The position numbers and the translations under genes were made by a program. This document shows positions 52,039-61,176 of a stretch of DNA of 64,000 nucleotides, in pieces. The notes under the pieces were generated by a model. That model made no database searches. It was not told the DNA's origin and saw nothing but the letters and a program-made list of their open reading frames with translations. Origin of the DNA: Dethiosulfatarculus sandiegensis (GTDB taxonomy: Bacteria > Desulfobacterota > Desulfarculia > Desulfarculales > Desulfarculaceae). Position 1 is the stretch's first letter. Every line of letters begins with the position of its first letter. The stretch spans positions 62,001 through 126,000 of the forward strand of contig NZ_AZAC01000016.1 in NCBI RefSeq assembly GCF_000931935.2, in the 5' to 3' direction.

Positions 52039-53385
52039 TTGAAGAACCTGGAACTGTTCAGCCAGCGCCAGATCCTGAGCGTCAGTGATCTGGTGGCCCA
52101 GCTGAAAAAACATACTGAAGGCAGGTTTAATTTTATCTGGGTGGAAGGCGAGATCAGCGGTCTGGCCCGTCCGGCCAGCGGGCATCTCTATTTCAGCCTT
52201 AAAGATGACAAATCCACGCTGCGGGCGGTTTTTTTCCGCAACCGGGCTGGTTACCTGCGTTTTAAGCCTGAAAACGGGTTAAAGGTCCTTTGTCAGGGCA
52301 AACTTAGCGTTTACCAACCCAGGGGCGAGGTCCAGCTGGTGGTGGATTCCATGGAGCCCAGGGGCTCCGGCGCCCTGGCCCTGGCCTTTGAGCAGATAAA
52401 AAAACGCCTGGCCGAAGAGGGGCTCTTTGATCAGGAACGTAAAAAACCCCTGCCCGAGTTTATCAGGCGGGTGGCGGTCATAACCTCCCGTTCCGGGGCT
52501 GCGGTGCGCGATTTCATAGAGGTGCTGCATAACCGTTTTGCAGGCATTGAAGTGGCGGTTTTCCCCGCAACCGTACAGGGTGAAAAGGCTCCCGGCCAGA
52601 TAATCGAGGCGCTTAAAGAACTTAGCCAATGGGATTGGCCCCAGGTAATCGTCCTGACCAGGGGCGGAGGCTCACCCGAAGATCTGTGGGCCTTTAATGA
52701 TGAAGATTTGGCCAGAGCCATCGCAGACTGCCCCTTGCCGGTGATTTCGGCAGTGGGGCACGAGATTGATTTTACGATCAGCGATTTTGTGGCTGACCAC
52801 AGGGCGGCTACACCCACTGCTGCGGCTGAAATGCTGGCCCAGCCTATGGCTGTTCTGGCTCAGAACGCAGGCGGTCTGGAGAAAAGGCTTCTGGCAGCAG
52901 GCCAAAGGCTGATCAACCAACGCAGGCTGGCCCTGACCTCTGCCGTAAAGGGCCTAAGTGATCCGAGCCGCGGGTTGATAGATAAAAGGCTCAGGCTCGA
53001 CGACCTCATGATGCGGGCGGCTGCCGGGGTGAATGCAAACTGCCATGGGAAAAGGAAAACCCTTTACCAGTTTGAGCAGGGCCTGCATCAGAAAAGGCCG
53101 GACAGGCGTTTGGCACATTTAAAACAAAAGAATACCGAGCTTGGCTTTCGTCTGCTTGACGCACTTAAAACAAGGCTGCAAAGCGATCGGGGCCGCCTTG
53201 AAAACTTAAAGGCCAGCCTTAAAGCCCTGGGGCCGCAGGCTGTACTGAAAAGGGGCTATGCCCTGGTCACCGGCCCTGACGGCAAGTTACTGCGTCAGGC
53301 GGATCCAGGATTAGTTGACAAGGAGATAAAGGTGCGTCTGGCCCAAGGGGGATTGAAAGCCAGGGTTGAGGAGATTGACACTTGA
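52039..53385 (+). CDS. xseA: exodeoxyribonuclease VII large subunit
   Basis: Catalytic subunit of ExoVII, which cuts single-stranded DNA to oligonucleotides. TTG start with GAGGAG upstream. N-terminal OB fold (FIWVEGEISGLARPASGHLYF, quoted in part), catalytic domain with ITSRSGAAVRDFIEVL, LTRGGGSPEDLWAFNDE, SAVGHEIDFTISD and DHRAATPTAAAE, followed by the long helical arm and a C-terminal KRGYALVTGPDGKLL segment. 448 residues. xseB is not next but one gene further, after an M23 peptidase gene that overlaps xseA by three bases. Confidence 0.94.
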   Translation: MKNLELFSQRQILSVSDLVAQLKKHTEGRFNFIWVEGEISGLARPASGHLYFSLKDDKSTLRAVFFRNRAGYLRFKPENGLKVLCQGKLSVYQPRGEVQLVVDSMEPRGSGALALAFEQIKKRLAEEGLFDQERKKPLPEFIRRVAVITSRSGAAVRDFIEVLHNRFAGIEVAVFPATVQGEKAPGQIIEALKELSQWDWPQVIVLTRGGGSPEDLWAFNDEDLARAIADCPLPVISAVGHEIDFTISDFVADHRAATPTAAAEMLAQPMAVLAQNAGGLEKRLLAAGQRLINQRRLALTSAVKGLSDPSRGLIDKRLRLDDLMMRAAAGVNANCHGKRKTLYQFEQGLHQKRPDRRLAHLKQKNTELGFRLLDALKTRLQSDRGRLENLKASLKALGPQAVLKRGYALVTGPDGKLLRQADPGLVDKEIKVRLAQGGLKARVEEIDT

Positions 53386-54260
53386 AAAAAATCACCGTCC
53401 TTACGTTTCTGTTGTGTTTTTTGTCCACTTCCGCCTGGTCCGCCAGTCTGCAGCTGGCTGGCAAAACCGTGGGCATAGGCCAGCCTTCCTGGGTCAGGGT
53501 CTGCCTGGACCGCAAGGTTTCCAAGCTGACGGTGCGCCTTTGCCAAAGGGAGTTTGACCTGGAAAAGGTGAAAAAGAACTGCTATGCAGGTCCCATTGCC
53601 GTGGATGTGCGGCAAAAACTCGGTTATTACCTGGTCACAGCCCTGGCAGACGGGCGTCAGGTCGCCTCGGCCAAGATAAAAGTGGTCTCCAAGGATTACG
53701 GAGTAAGGCGGATTACGGTTAACAAAAAATACAGCAAGCTCACCGCTGAACAGCTGGCCCGCTATAGACGGGAAATCGCCAGTATCAAGGCCGCCATAAA
53801 AAATTCCTCAGCCGGAAGGCTCTGGAAGGGAAGCTTTATCAAGCCGGTCGCCACTAAAGTGGTCAGCCGTTTTGGCAAAAGAAGCATTGTAAACGGTATT
53901 GAAAAAAGCCCGCACGGCGGAGTTGACTTGAGGGGCAAAGTGGGGGATCCGGTTAAGGCTCCGGCAAACGGCCGGGTGAACCTGGTTTTGGATACTTACT
54001 TTGGCGGTTTGATGGTTATGATTGATCACGGCCGGGGACTGGTGAGTTGCTATCTGCACCTTTCCGCCGCCTTGGTTGAGCCCGGCCAGGTCGTGGAAAA
54101 GGGCGAGGTAATAGGCGAGGTGGGGTCTTCGGGCCGGGTGACCGGACCGCATCTGCATTGGGGGATATATTTGGCCGGGGCCAAGCTTTCACCCCTGGAC
54201 TGGATCGATACCAGTAAGACACTTTCCAGGTTTTATGGAGAGACCAATGCCAAGAACTAA
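53382..54260 (+). CDS. M23/LytM-family peptidoglycan endopeptidase
   Basis: 292 residues. The TTG start overlaps the xseA stop (TTGA), so translation is coupled. A signal peptide (MKKITVLTFLLCFLSTSAWSA) is followed by an immunoglobulin-like N-terminal domain and a complete zinc site in the LytM domain: SPHGGVDLRG, YLHLSAALVEPG and GPHLHWGIYL. It should therefore be an active DD- or LD-type murein endopeptidase in the periplasm, unlike the EnvC protein of this window. It sits between xseA and xseB, with which it has no known functional tie. Confidence 0.88.
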   Translation: MKKITVLTFLLCFLSTSAWSASLQLAGKTVGIGQPSWVRVCLDRKVSKLTVRLCQREFDLEKVKKNCYAGPIAVDVRQKLGYYLVTALADGRQVASAKIKVVSKDYGVRRITVNKKYSKLTAEQLARYRREIASIKAAIKNSSAGRLWKGSFIKPVATKVVSRFGKRSIVNGIEKSPHGGVDLRGKVGDPVKAPANGRVNLVLDTYFGGLMVMIDHGRGLVSCYLHLSAALVEPGQVVEKGEVIGEVGSSGRVTGPHLHWGIYLAGAKLSPLDWIDTSKTLSRFYGETNAKN

Positions 54261-54501
54261 GAAGAACCCGGGTTTTGAGAAGGGTCTCAAGCGACTGGAA
54301 GAGATTGTGGGTAAACTTGAAGCAGATGAACTGACTCTGGAAGACTCGCTTAAGCTTTTTGAAGAGGGCGTAAAACTTGCGGGAGACTGCTCTGATCTGT
54401 TGGACGCGGCCGAAAAAAAGGTCACCCTTTTATTGAAAGACAGGGAAAAGGGGATTCAAAGCCGACCTTTTCCCACGGAAGAAGATGATGAACTCAACTG
54501 A
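54247..54501 (+). CDS. xseB: exodeoxyribonuclease VII small subunit
   Basis: 84 residues from ATG 54247, with GGAGAG just upstream; the frame extends to ATG 54235, but that would put the ribosome binding site in the coding part. The FEKGLKRLEEIVGKLEADEL and SLKLFEEGVKLAGDC helices are the entire family signature. Overlaps the peptidase gene by 14 bases and ispA by 17. Confidence 0.93.
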   Translation: MPRTKKNPGFEKGLKRLEEIVGKLEADELTLEDSLKLFEEGVKLAGDCSDLLDAAEKKVTLLLKDREKGIQSRPFPTEEDDELN

Positions 54502-55384
54502 ACTTAAAGTATATCTTGGCGAGCGACGGGAAGTGGTGGAAAAGGCGCTTTTGACTTTTCTGCCGGAAGATGAATCCCTGGGCAATATCTACAAGGCCAT
54601 GCGCTACAGTCTTTTTGCGGGCGGCAAGCGCCTGCGCCCTATTTTATGCATGGCAGGGGCCGAGGCGGTTGGCGGGGCCCCTGAAAAGGTCCTGTTCTGC
54701 GGCTGCGCCATGGAGATGATACACACCTATTCCCTTATCCACGACGATCTGCCGGGTTTGGATGATGATGATTACCGGCGGGGGGTCCTTACCAATCACA
54801 AGGTGTTTGGCGAGGGAATGGCCCTTTTGGCCGGTGACGGCCTTCTGACCCAGGCCATGGTGCTCTTGACCGATCCCAAGGCCCACCAGGGCCAGGACCC
54901 GGTCAGGGTGTTGCAAGCCAGCCAGATCATGATGACCGCCGCCGGGCTCATGGGCATGGTCGGCGGCCAGGCCGCTGACCTTGAGGGTGAAAAGCAAAAG
55001 CCGGATCTGGAAAAGGTTCAGTTCATTCACACCAAAAAGACCGGGGCCCTGCTTACGGCAGCTATTTTGACTGGTGCGGTTCTGGGCGGCGGCAATGAGG
55101 ATCAGATCAACACCCTGCGGGAATACGGCAGCCGCATTGGCCTTGCTTTTCAGATTGCCGATGACCTTTTGGACCTGATGGGTGATGCCGAGGCCATGGG
55201 TAAATCCACCGGTGCAGACGCCGCCAAGGGCAAAATGACCTATCCGGCGGTGATGGGGCTGACCCAGGCCAGGCAGACCGGTGAAAGCCTGGTGGAAGAA
55301 GCTGCCCAACTGGCCAGGAACTTGGGAGCCAAAGCCGAGCCTTTGGAAGCTCTGGCACTCTACATAATGGAGAGAACCCACTAA
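54485..55384 (+). CDS. ispA: farnesyl/geranyl diphosphate synthase
   Basis: Chain-lengthening prenyltransferase of isoprenoid synthesis. The first aspartate-rich motif is in YSLIHDDLPGLDDDDYRRG and the second in AFQIADDLLDLMGD; GGKRLRPILC and KKTGALLTAAI are also conserved. 299 residues; ATG 54485 or 54488. Immediately upstream of dxs, a common pairing that feeds C15 units to undecaprenyl and quinone synthesis. Confidence 0.93.
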   Translation: MMNSTELKVYLGERREVVEKALLTFLPEDESLGNIYKAMRYSLFAGGKRLRPILCMAGAEAVGGAPEKVLFCGCAMEMIHTYSLIHDDLPGLDDDDYRRGVLTNHKVFGEGMALLAGDGLLTQAMVLLTDPKAHQGQDPVRVLQASQIMMTAAGLMGMVGGQAADLEGEKQKPDLEKVQFIHTKKTGALLTAAILTGAVLGGGNEDQINTLREYGSRIGLAFQIADDLLDLMGDAEAMGKSTGADAAKGKMTYPAVMGLTQARQTGESLVEEAAQLARNLGAKAEPLEALALYIMERTH

Positions 55385-55386
55385 AG

Positions 55387-57273
55387 ATGAGTAAAAGTAA
55401 ATCCGAAACTGAAGATTCGGTTTTAAAAAGGGTGTCCAGCCCCCAAGACCTCAAGGGACTCACCTTGGATGAGATGAACCTTTTAGCCCGGGAGCTCAGG
55501 CAGACCATTATCTCCCAGGTGCGGGTTACGGGCGGGCATCTGGCTCCCAGCCTGGGAGTGGTCGAGCTGACCCTGGCCCTGCACAAGGTCTTTAATCTGC
55601 CGAAAGACAAAATCGTCTGGGATGTGGGGCACCAGACCTATGCCCACAAAATTCTGACCGGCCGTAAGGACCGTTTCAACACCTTGCGCCAATTGGACGG
55701 CATCTCAGGCTTTCCCAAACGTTCGGAAAACCCTTGCGACTGTTTTGATACGGGGCACTCATCCACCAGCATATCGGCCGCCTTGGGCATGGCCGTGGGC
55801 AAGCACCTGCAAGGGGACCCGGGCCGGGTCATAGCGGTTATAGGAGACGGCTCCCTCACCGCGGGCATGGCCTATGAGGGCCTAAACCAGGCAGGCGATC
55901 TGGACGAAGACCTGATTGTGGTTTTAAATGACAACGGCATGTCAATCGCCCCCAATGTGGGCGCCTTGAACAAGTTCATGTCCCGGGCCTTGAGCGGCAA
56001 GGCTTACCAGGGATTTCGCAAGGACGTGGAAAAGGTGCTTAGAGGGGTGCCGGGAATCGGCAAGGAGCTAATTGACCTGGCCCGCCGCTCCGAAGAATCG
56101 CTCAAGGCGTTTTCCACCCCCGGTATGCTGTTTGAAGCCTTTAAATTTAACTACCTGGGGCCGGTGGACGGGCACCGCCTGGATCGGCTCACCGAAACCT
56201 TTGAGATGGTGAAAAGGTTAAAAGGCCCGGTTCTGGTGCATGTTCTGACCCAAAAGGGCAGGGGATACGAACCGGCCGAGCTGAACCCGGCCCATTACCA
56301 TGGCGTGGGAGCGGTAAAGGCAAAAGACGCTCCCAAACAACCGCCTTCATACACCTCGGTCTTTGGCCGCACCATGGTGGAGTTGGCCGGGGAAAATAAA
56401 AATATCATCGCCCTTACCGCGGCCATGCCCGAAGGCACGGGCCTGACCGAGTTTTCCCAAAAATACCCGGAGCGCTTCAAGGATGTGGGTATAGCCGAAC
56501 AGCACGCCGTGACCTTTGCAGCGGGGCTCGCCTGCGAGGGTTATCAACCGGTTGTAGCCATATACAGCACCTTTATGCAGCGCGCCTACGACCAGGTGGT
56601 GCATGACGTGTGCCTGCAGAACCTGCCTGTGGTCTTTGCCCTGGACAGGGGCGGCATTGTGGGTGAAGACGGCGAGACTCATCAGGGGCTTTTGGATATC
56701 AGCTATATGCGCTGCGTGCCGAATATGGCGGTCATGGCCCCTGCTGATGAAGATGAGCTGCGCCATATGCTGAAGACGGCCCTGGAGCATAAATCTCCGG
56801 TAACCCTTCGCTATCCCAGGGGATGCGGCCTGGGGGCCGAGCTTAAAGGCAAGCCTTTGGTCTTGGATTGGGGCAAGGCCGAGCTTAGGCGTGAAGGCAG
56901 TGACTGCCTTCTTCTGGGGATCGGCGTGGGGGTTAAGGCGGCGGAAGACGCCGCTTTTAAACTACAGGAAAAAGGCCATGACCCGGCTGTGATAAATGCC
57001 CGTTTTGCCAAGCCCTTGGATGAAGAGCTTATTTGCGCCTGGGCTGAAAAAACCGGCCGGGTGGTTACGATTGAAGAAAACGTCTTGGCCGGCGGTTTTG
57101 GCTCTGCTGTGCTGGAATGCCTTAATAATCGCAATTTACTGGATAAAGTCAAAATCAGACGCGTGGGAGTGGGGGACACCTTTGTACGTCACGGATCCCA
57201 GGCCCAGTTGCGCGCCTTGTATGAAGTAGATGCAGACGCCCTGGAAAAGGCGGCTTTGGAGCTGTTTGACTGA
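55387..57273 (+). CDS. dxs: 1-deoxy-D-xylulose-5-phosphate synthase
   Basis: First enzyme of the MEP isoprenoid pathway; thiamine diphosphate-dependent. The TPP motif runs from VIGDGSLTAGMAYEGLNQ to the asparagine in VVLNDNGMSI; GHSSTSISAALGMA and the central DVGIAEQHAVTFAAGLA, then the transketolase C-terminal domain, follow. 628 residues, two bases after ispA and two before tlyA. Confidence 0.96.
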   Translation: MSKSKSETEDSVLKRVSSPQDLKGLTLDEMNLLARELRQTIISQVRVTGGHLAPSLGVVELTLALHKVFNLPKDKIVWDVGHQTYAHKILTGRKDRFNTLRQLDGISGFPKRSENPCDCFDTGHSSTSISAALGMAVGKHLQGDPGRVIAVIGDGSLTAGMAYEGLNQAGDLDEDLIVVLNDNGMSIAPNVGALNKFMSRALSGKAYQGFRKDVEKVLRGVPGIGKELIDLARRSEESLKAFSTPGMLFEAFKFNYLGPVDGHRLDRLTETFEMVKRLKGPVLVHVLTQKGRGYEPAELNPAHYHGVGAVKAKDAPKQPPSYTSVFGRTMVELAGENKNIIALTAAMPEGTGLTEFSQKYPERFKDVGIAEQHAVTFAAGLACEGYQPVVAIYSTFMQRAYDQVVHDVCLQNLPVVFALDRGGIVGEDGETHQGLLDISYMRCVPNMAVMAPADEDELRHMLKTALEHKSPVTLRYPRGCGLGAELKGKPLVLDWGKAELRREGSDCLLLGIGVGVKAAEDAAFKLQEKGHDPAVINARFAKPLDEELICAWAEKTGRVVTIEENVLAGGFGSAVLECLNNRNLLDKVKIRRVGVGDTFVRHGSQAQLRALYEVDADALEKAALELFD

Positions 57274-57275
57274 CC

Positions 57276-58013
57276 ATGGCTACCAAGATTCGTCTGGATA
57301 AAAAACTTTTGGATATGGGTATGGCCCCTTCCAGACAAAGGGCCCAGGGCCTTATCATGGCGGGCTTGGTGCGGGTAAACGGTCAAGTGGTGACCAAAAG
57401 CGGGTTTAACCTGCCTTCAGATGCCGTTGTGGAGGTGGAAAAGCCTGATCATCCCTATGTTTCCCGGGGAGGATTAAAGCTTAAAGGCGCTCTGGATCAT
57501 TTTGAATTAAAACCCCTTGCATATAATTGCCTGGATATTGGCGCCAGCACCGGCGGGTTTACGGATTGCCTGTTGCAAAGCGGCGCTAAAGCGGTCACCT
57601 GTGTGGATGTGGGATACGGCCAATTGGCCTGGAAACTGCGTCAGGACGAGAGGGTTACCTCCATTGAAAGGGTGAATGCCAGGCATCTGCCCGAAGATCT
57701 GGCCCCAGGGCCGTTTGATCTGGTGGTTATGGATGTGAGTTTTATCAGCCTCACCCTGGTTTTGCCTCCTTTGCAAAATAGGCTGGCCCCCAAAGGGGCT
57801 ATCCTGGCCATGGTCAAGCCTCAGTTCGAGGCGGGCAGAGAGGCTGTGGGCCCGGGCGGCGTGGTGAGGGATGAGGCCATACAGATGGCCGCTGTGGAAA
57901 AAATCTATGGTTTTCTTGCCAAAATGGGCCTTTCGGTAAAAGGCCATTGCAAAAGCCCCATAAAGGGGCCCAAGGGAAATCAGGAATATTTTATTTTGGC
58001 TGTTTCCGAATAA
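57276..58013 (+). CDS. tlyA: TlyA-family rRNA 2'-O-methyltransferase (S4 + FtsJ domains)
   Basis: 245 residues. An S4 RNA-binding domain at the N-terminus (IRLDKKLLDMGMAPSRQRAQ, in part, ending AGLVRVNG) is followed by an FtsJ-like SAM domain: SRGGLKLKGAL, LDIGASTGGFTDCLLQ, DVSFISLTLVLPP and KPQFEAGREAVG. Family members methylate C1409/C1920 in ribosomal RNA and influence capreomycin sensitivity; the haemolysin name is historical. Regularly found behind dxs. Confidence 0.93.
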   Translation: MATKIRLDKKLLDMGMAPSRQRAQGLIMAGLVRVNGQVVTKSGFNLPSDAVVEVEKPDHPYVSRGGLKLKGALDHFELKPLAYNCLDIGASTGGFTDCLLQSGAKAVTCVDVGYGQLAWKLRQDERVTSIERVNARHLPEDLAPGPFDLVVMDVSFISLTLVLPPLQNRLAPKGAILAMVKPQFEAGREAVGPGGVVRDEAIQMAAVEKIYGFLAKMGLSVKGHCKSPIKGPKGNQEYFILAVSE

Positions 58014-58059
58014 TTATGAGGCGCAAAGCCGATAATACTAAAGTGAGGAATGGGTAATT

Positions 58060-59484
58060 ATGGCCAAGCTGACTGAAAAGCAGGTGGAAGATCTGTCCCA
58101 AAAGCTTGCCCTGGAATCAAAAAGTGTCTGGGAAGAAGCTGACCAGGAAGCAAGAAAAGAAATATTCGCCCTGGCCGATCGCTACATGGAGTTTTTGGAT
58201 AAGGCCAAGACCGAACGAATGGCTGTGCAAACCATCCGTGAGTTAGCGGAAAAAAACGGTTTTGCTCCTTTGGATGCCAAGAAAAATGCCAAGGGCTACT
58301 TTGCCGCTTATCATGAAAAGGTAATCTTTCTTTTCAGGCCCGGTAAAAAACCGGTCTCCCAGGGCTTGCGCATTTTAGGAGCGCATCTGGATTCGCCCCG
58401 GCTCGATCTAAAGGGAAAGCCCTTGTATGAAGACCAGGATCTGGCCTTTCTGAAGACCCATTACTATGGGGGTATCAAAAAATACCACTGGCTTTCCAGG
58501 CCCTTGGCCCTGCACGGGGTGGTTTGCCTGGAAAACGGCGAAACAGTCGAGATCCATATTGGCGAGGACCGTGACGACCCGGTCTTTACGGTCCTGGATG
58601 TCTTGCCCCATTTGAGCCGCAATGCCCAGGGCAAGAAAAAGGTGGCAGACGCCTTTGAGGCCGAGCGGATGAATATCCTGATCGGCGGCCTTCCCCTGGA
58701 TGCGGAAAAGGGCAAGGAAAAGGTCAAACTGGCCGTTCTTCAACTGTTACATGAAAAATACGGCATAAAGGAAGAGGATTTCACCTCGGCCGAGCTGGAG
58801 GCCGTGCCTGTGGGCAGGGCCAGGCATGTGGGGCTGGACCGCTCCCTGATCGGCGGCTATGGTCATGACGACCGCTGCTGCGCCTATGCCGCCTTGGAGG
58901 CCATATTCGCGGCCACAGAGCCTGAGGTGGGCAGCCTGGTGCTTTTGGTGGACAAGGAAGAGATCGGTTCCGAAGGCGCCACTGGTGCACAAAGCCTGTT
59001 TTTGGAGCTGTTTTTGGCAGAGCTTCTGGAAAAAACCGGAGAAAAGGCCGAATACCTCAACGTAACCAAGGCCCTTACCACAAGCAGGGCTATAAGCGGT
59101 GATGTTTCCGGTGGGTTTGACCCGGATTATCCCGAAGTGCACGAGAAAAGAAACGCAGCCTTTTTGGGCAAGGGCATAACCCTTACCAAATACACCGGCT
59201 CCGGCGGCAAGTACTCGGCCAGCGATGCCAATGCCGAATATGTCGCCTGGATCAGGGGCGTGTGGAATCAGGCCGAGGTCGTGTGGCAAGCCGCGGGCAT
59301 GGGCAAGATCGATGAGGGCGGCGGCGGGACCATCGCCAAATTCCTGGCCAAGCGGGGTATGGAGATCGTAGACGCAGGGCCTGCGCTTTTGGCCATGCAT
59401 GCCCCCTTTGAGATTATGCATAAGTCTGATCTTTACTCCACTTATCAGGCTTACAAGGCCTTTTTGGAAGCCAAGGCAAAATGA
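58060..59484 (+). CDS. M18-family metalloaminopeptidase
   Basis: 474 residues. The two-zinc site is visible in RILGAHLDSPRLDLKG (H-x-D), in VDKEEIGSEGATG (general base glutamates), in the SGDVSGGFDPDYPEV aspartate region and the final histidine in LAMHAPFEIMHK. Cytoplasmic enzyme that removes N-terminal acidic or neutral residues from peptides. 46 bases after tlyA and coupled by a four-base overlap with the LysE-type gene. Confidence 0.9.
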   Translation: MAKLTEKQVEDLSQKLALESKSVWEEADQEARKEIFALADRYMEFLDKAKTERMAVQTIRELAEKNGFAPLDAKKNAKGYFAAYHEKVIFLFRPGKKPVSQGLRILGAHLDSPRLDLKGKPLYEDQDLAFLKTHYYGGIKKYHWLSRPLALHGVVCLENGETVEIHIGEDRDDPVFTVLDVLPHLSRNAQGKKKVADAFEAERMNILIGGLPLDAEKGKEKVKLAVLQLLHEKYGIKEEDFTSAELEAVPVGRARHVGLDRSLIGGYGHDDRCCAYAALEAIFAATEPEVGSLVLLVDKEEIGSEGATGAQSLFLELFLAELLEKTGEKAEYLNVTKALTTSRAISGDVSGGFDPDYPEVHEKRNAAFLGKGITLTKYTGSGGKYSASDANAEYVAWIRGVWNQAEVVWQAAGMGKIDEGGGGTIAKFLAKRGMEIVDAGPALLAMHAPFEIMHKSDLYSTYQAYKAFLEAKAK

Positions 59485-60155
59485 GCCTTGGTGGATTGGA
59501 ACTGGCCGGACTATCCCTGGGAGGGCTGTTCTTCTCCTCATTTGTGATAGGGCTTTCGGGCGCTGTCATGCCGGGTCCGATATTGACCGTGACCATTAAG
59601 CACACCACCCGCCAGGGGATCAAGGCTGGTCCCCTGGTGGCCCTGGGACACTGCTCCCTGGAAGTGGTTTTACTCCTTGCCCTGGCCGCCGGGCTGGGTC
59701 CCTTTTTGACCAGGCCCCTGGTCTCCGGGGTGATCGGCGTTTTGGGCGCGGGCATTCTTTTTTGGATGGCCCGGGGAATGCTGCACTCCCTGCCCGGGTT
59801 GCGTGTGGATTTGTCCGATGAGGCAAAGGGACAGGCAAGCCCCTTCAGAGACGGCATCATTCTGAGCCTGGCCAACCCCTATTGGACCATCTGGTGGGCC
59901 ACGGTGGGGCTCTCCTTTATGGCGGTGGCCATGGAGTCGGGCTATGGCTGGCTGGGGCTGGCGGCCTTTTTCCTTGGCCACATCTCAAGCGACTTTGCCT
60001 GGTTTTCTTTGATCTCCACAGTTGTTTCCAAGACCAAAAATTTCATCACCGATAAGGTGCTGCGCTGGGTAGTGGGAGTCTGCGCAGTATTCTTGATTGT
60101 ATTTTCCCTTTATTTTGCGTGGTTTGCCTGCGAAAAACTTCGGGGATGTTTTTGA
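59481..60155 (+). CDS. LysE/RhtB-family exporter
   Basis: 224 residues with six hydrophobic spans. The conserved SGAVMPGPILTVTIKHTTRQG motif (quoted in part: VMPGPILTVT) after the first span and SLANPYWTIWWATVG in the second half define the family of amino acid exporters. The start overlaps the aminopeptidase gene by four bases; peptide breakdown followed by amino acid export makes sense, but the substrate is unknown. Confidence 0.87.
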   Translation: MSLGGLELAGLSLGGLFFSSFVIGLSGAVMPGPILTVTIKHTTRQGIKAGPLVALGHCSLEVVLLLALAAGLGPFLTRPLVSGVIGVLGAGILFWMARGMLHSLPGLRVDLSDEAKGQASPFRDGIILSLANPYWTIWWATVGLSFMAVAMESGYGWLGLAAFFLGHISSDFAWFSLISTVVSKTKNFITDKVLRWVVGVCAVFLIVFSLYFAWFACEKLRGCF

Positions 60156-60209
60156 GGGGGTAAGCCGCCGGTAGGTTTGGGAATTTTGATCCCGGAAACC
60201 GGACTCGGC

Positions 60210-60238
60210 TTGACAAAAAATCTCTGCCGTATTATGAC
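60210..60238 (+). promoter_or_regulatory. sigma-70 promoter of the MoxR-VWA pair
   Basis: Perfect TTGACA (60210-60215) and TATGAC (60233-60238) with a 17-base spacer; about 70 bases of leader to the ATG, which has an AAGGAG site. Confidence 0.75.
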
Positions 60239-60315
60239 TTTCCCTCAAGCCCAAACAAAGCAAAAACATGGTTTTTCTCCCTCTTTAATATAAACGGCGC
60301 TGTCAAGGAGTTTAC

Positions 60316-61176
60316 ATGACAAACCAATTCGACCGGTTCGTCGGTACTGACAAGTACATCGTTTCTCCGGCCCTCAAGGATGTGGTCAATGTGGCCATTG
60401 CCCTGGGACGCCCGCTTTTGGTCAAGGGAGAACCGGGCACCGGCAAGACCTTATTGGCCCATAACATAGCCAGAGGCCTTGAAAAAGAGCTTTTGATCTG
60501 GAACGTCAAGTCCACCACAAAGGCCAAGGACGGGCTTTACGTTTATGACACGGTCCAACGCCTAAACGACTCCCGCTTTGGGGGCGGAGATGTGAGTAAT
60601 ATTAAAAATTATATTCATCTCGGACAGTTGGGTAAGTCGTTCAATACAAGCGAACAGCTGGTTCTCTTAATCGACGAGGTTGACAAGGCGGACATCGAGT
60701 TCCCCAACGATCTTTTGAACGAGTTGGACGAGATGAGCTTTTTCATCCCCGAGACAGAGGAGACGATCGCGGCTAAAAACAGGCCCATTGTCATCATCAC
60801 TTCCAATTCCGAAAAAGAGCTGCCGGATGCCTTTTTAAGGCGTTGTGTTTTTCATTACATTGAATTCCCCACCCCGGAGCTGATGCAGGAGATTGTCAGG
60901 GTTCATTACCCGGATCTGGAAAATCGCCTGCTCCAAGAAGTGCTCAAACGCTTTTACTGGCTCAGGGAGATAGACAATTTCCGCAAAAAACCCTCTACCA
61001 GCGAACTTCTGGATTGGATCCAGGCCCTGTTGGCAGGCGGTATTAAGCCCGAGACTGTGGCCAAGGAACTGCCCTTTGCCGGGGCTTTAATCAAAAAGGA
61101 ACAGGATTTAGAGGTATTGGCCAGCGCGGTCAGCCGTTCCGGAAACGGCCGCCTGGGATTGCGGGGGCGTTTCTAG
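60316..61176 (+). CDS. MoxR-type AAA+ ATPase
   Basis: 286 residues. Walker A GEPGTGKTLLAHNIA, Walker B LVLLIDEVDKAD, sensor 1 in VIITSNSEKELPDAFLRR, with the arginine finger RR following. MoxR proteins act as chaperones that load metal or cofactors with a VWA-domain partner. The partner gene starts on the next base. Confidence 0.92.
   Translation: MTNQFDRFVGTDKYIVSPALKDVVNVAIALGRPLLVKGEPGTGKTLLAHNIARGLEKELLIWNVKSTTKAKDGLYVYDTVQRLNDSRFGGGDVSNIKNYIHLGQLGKSFNTSEQLVLLIDEVDKADIEFPNDLLNELDEMSFFIPETEETIAAKNRPIVIITSNSEKELPDAFLRRCVFHYIEFPTPELMQEIVRVHYPDLENRLLQEVLKRFYWLREIDNFRKKPSTSELLDWIQALLAGGIKPETVAKELPFAGALIKKEQDLEVLASAVSRSGNGRLGLRGRF

Noticed and set aside
58747..59541. 264-codon minus-strand frame
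   Set aside because: Antisense to the M18 aminopeptidase, which has all metal ligands.
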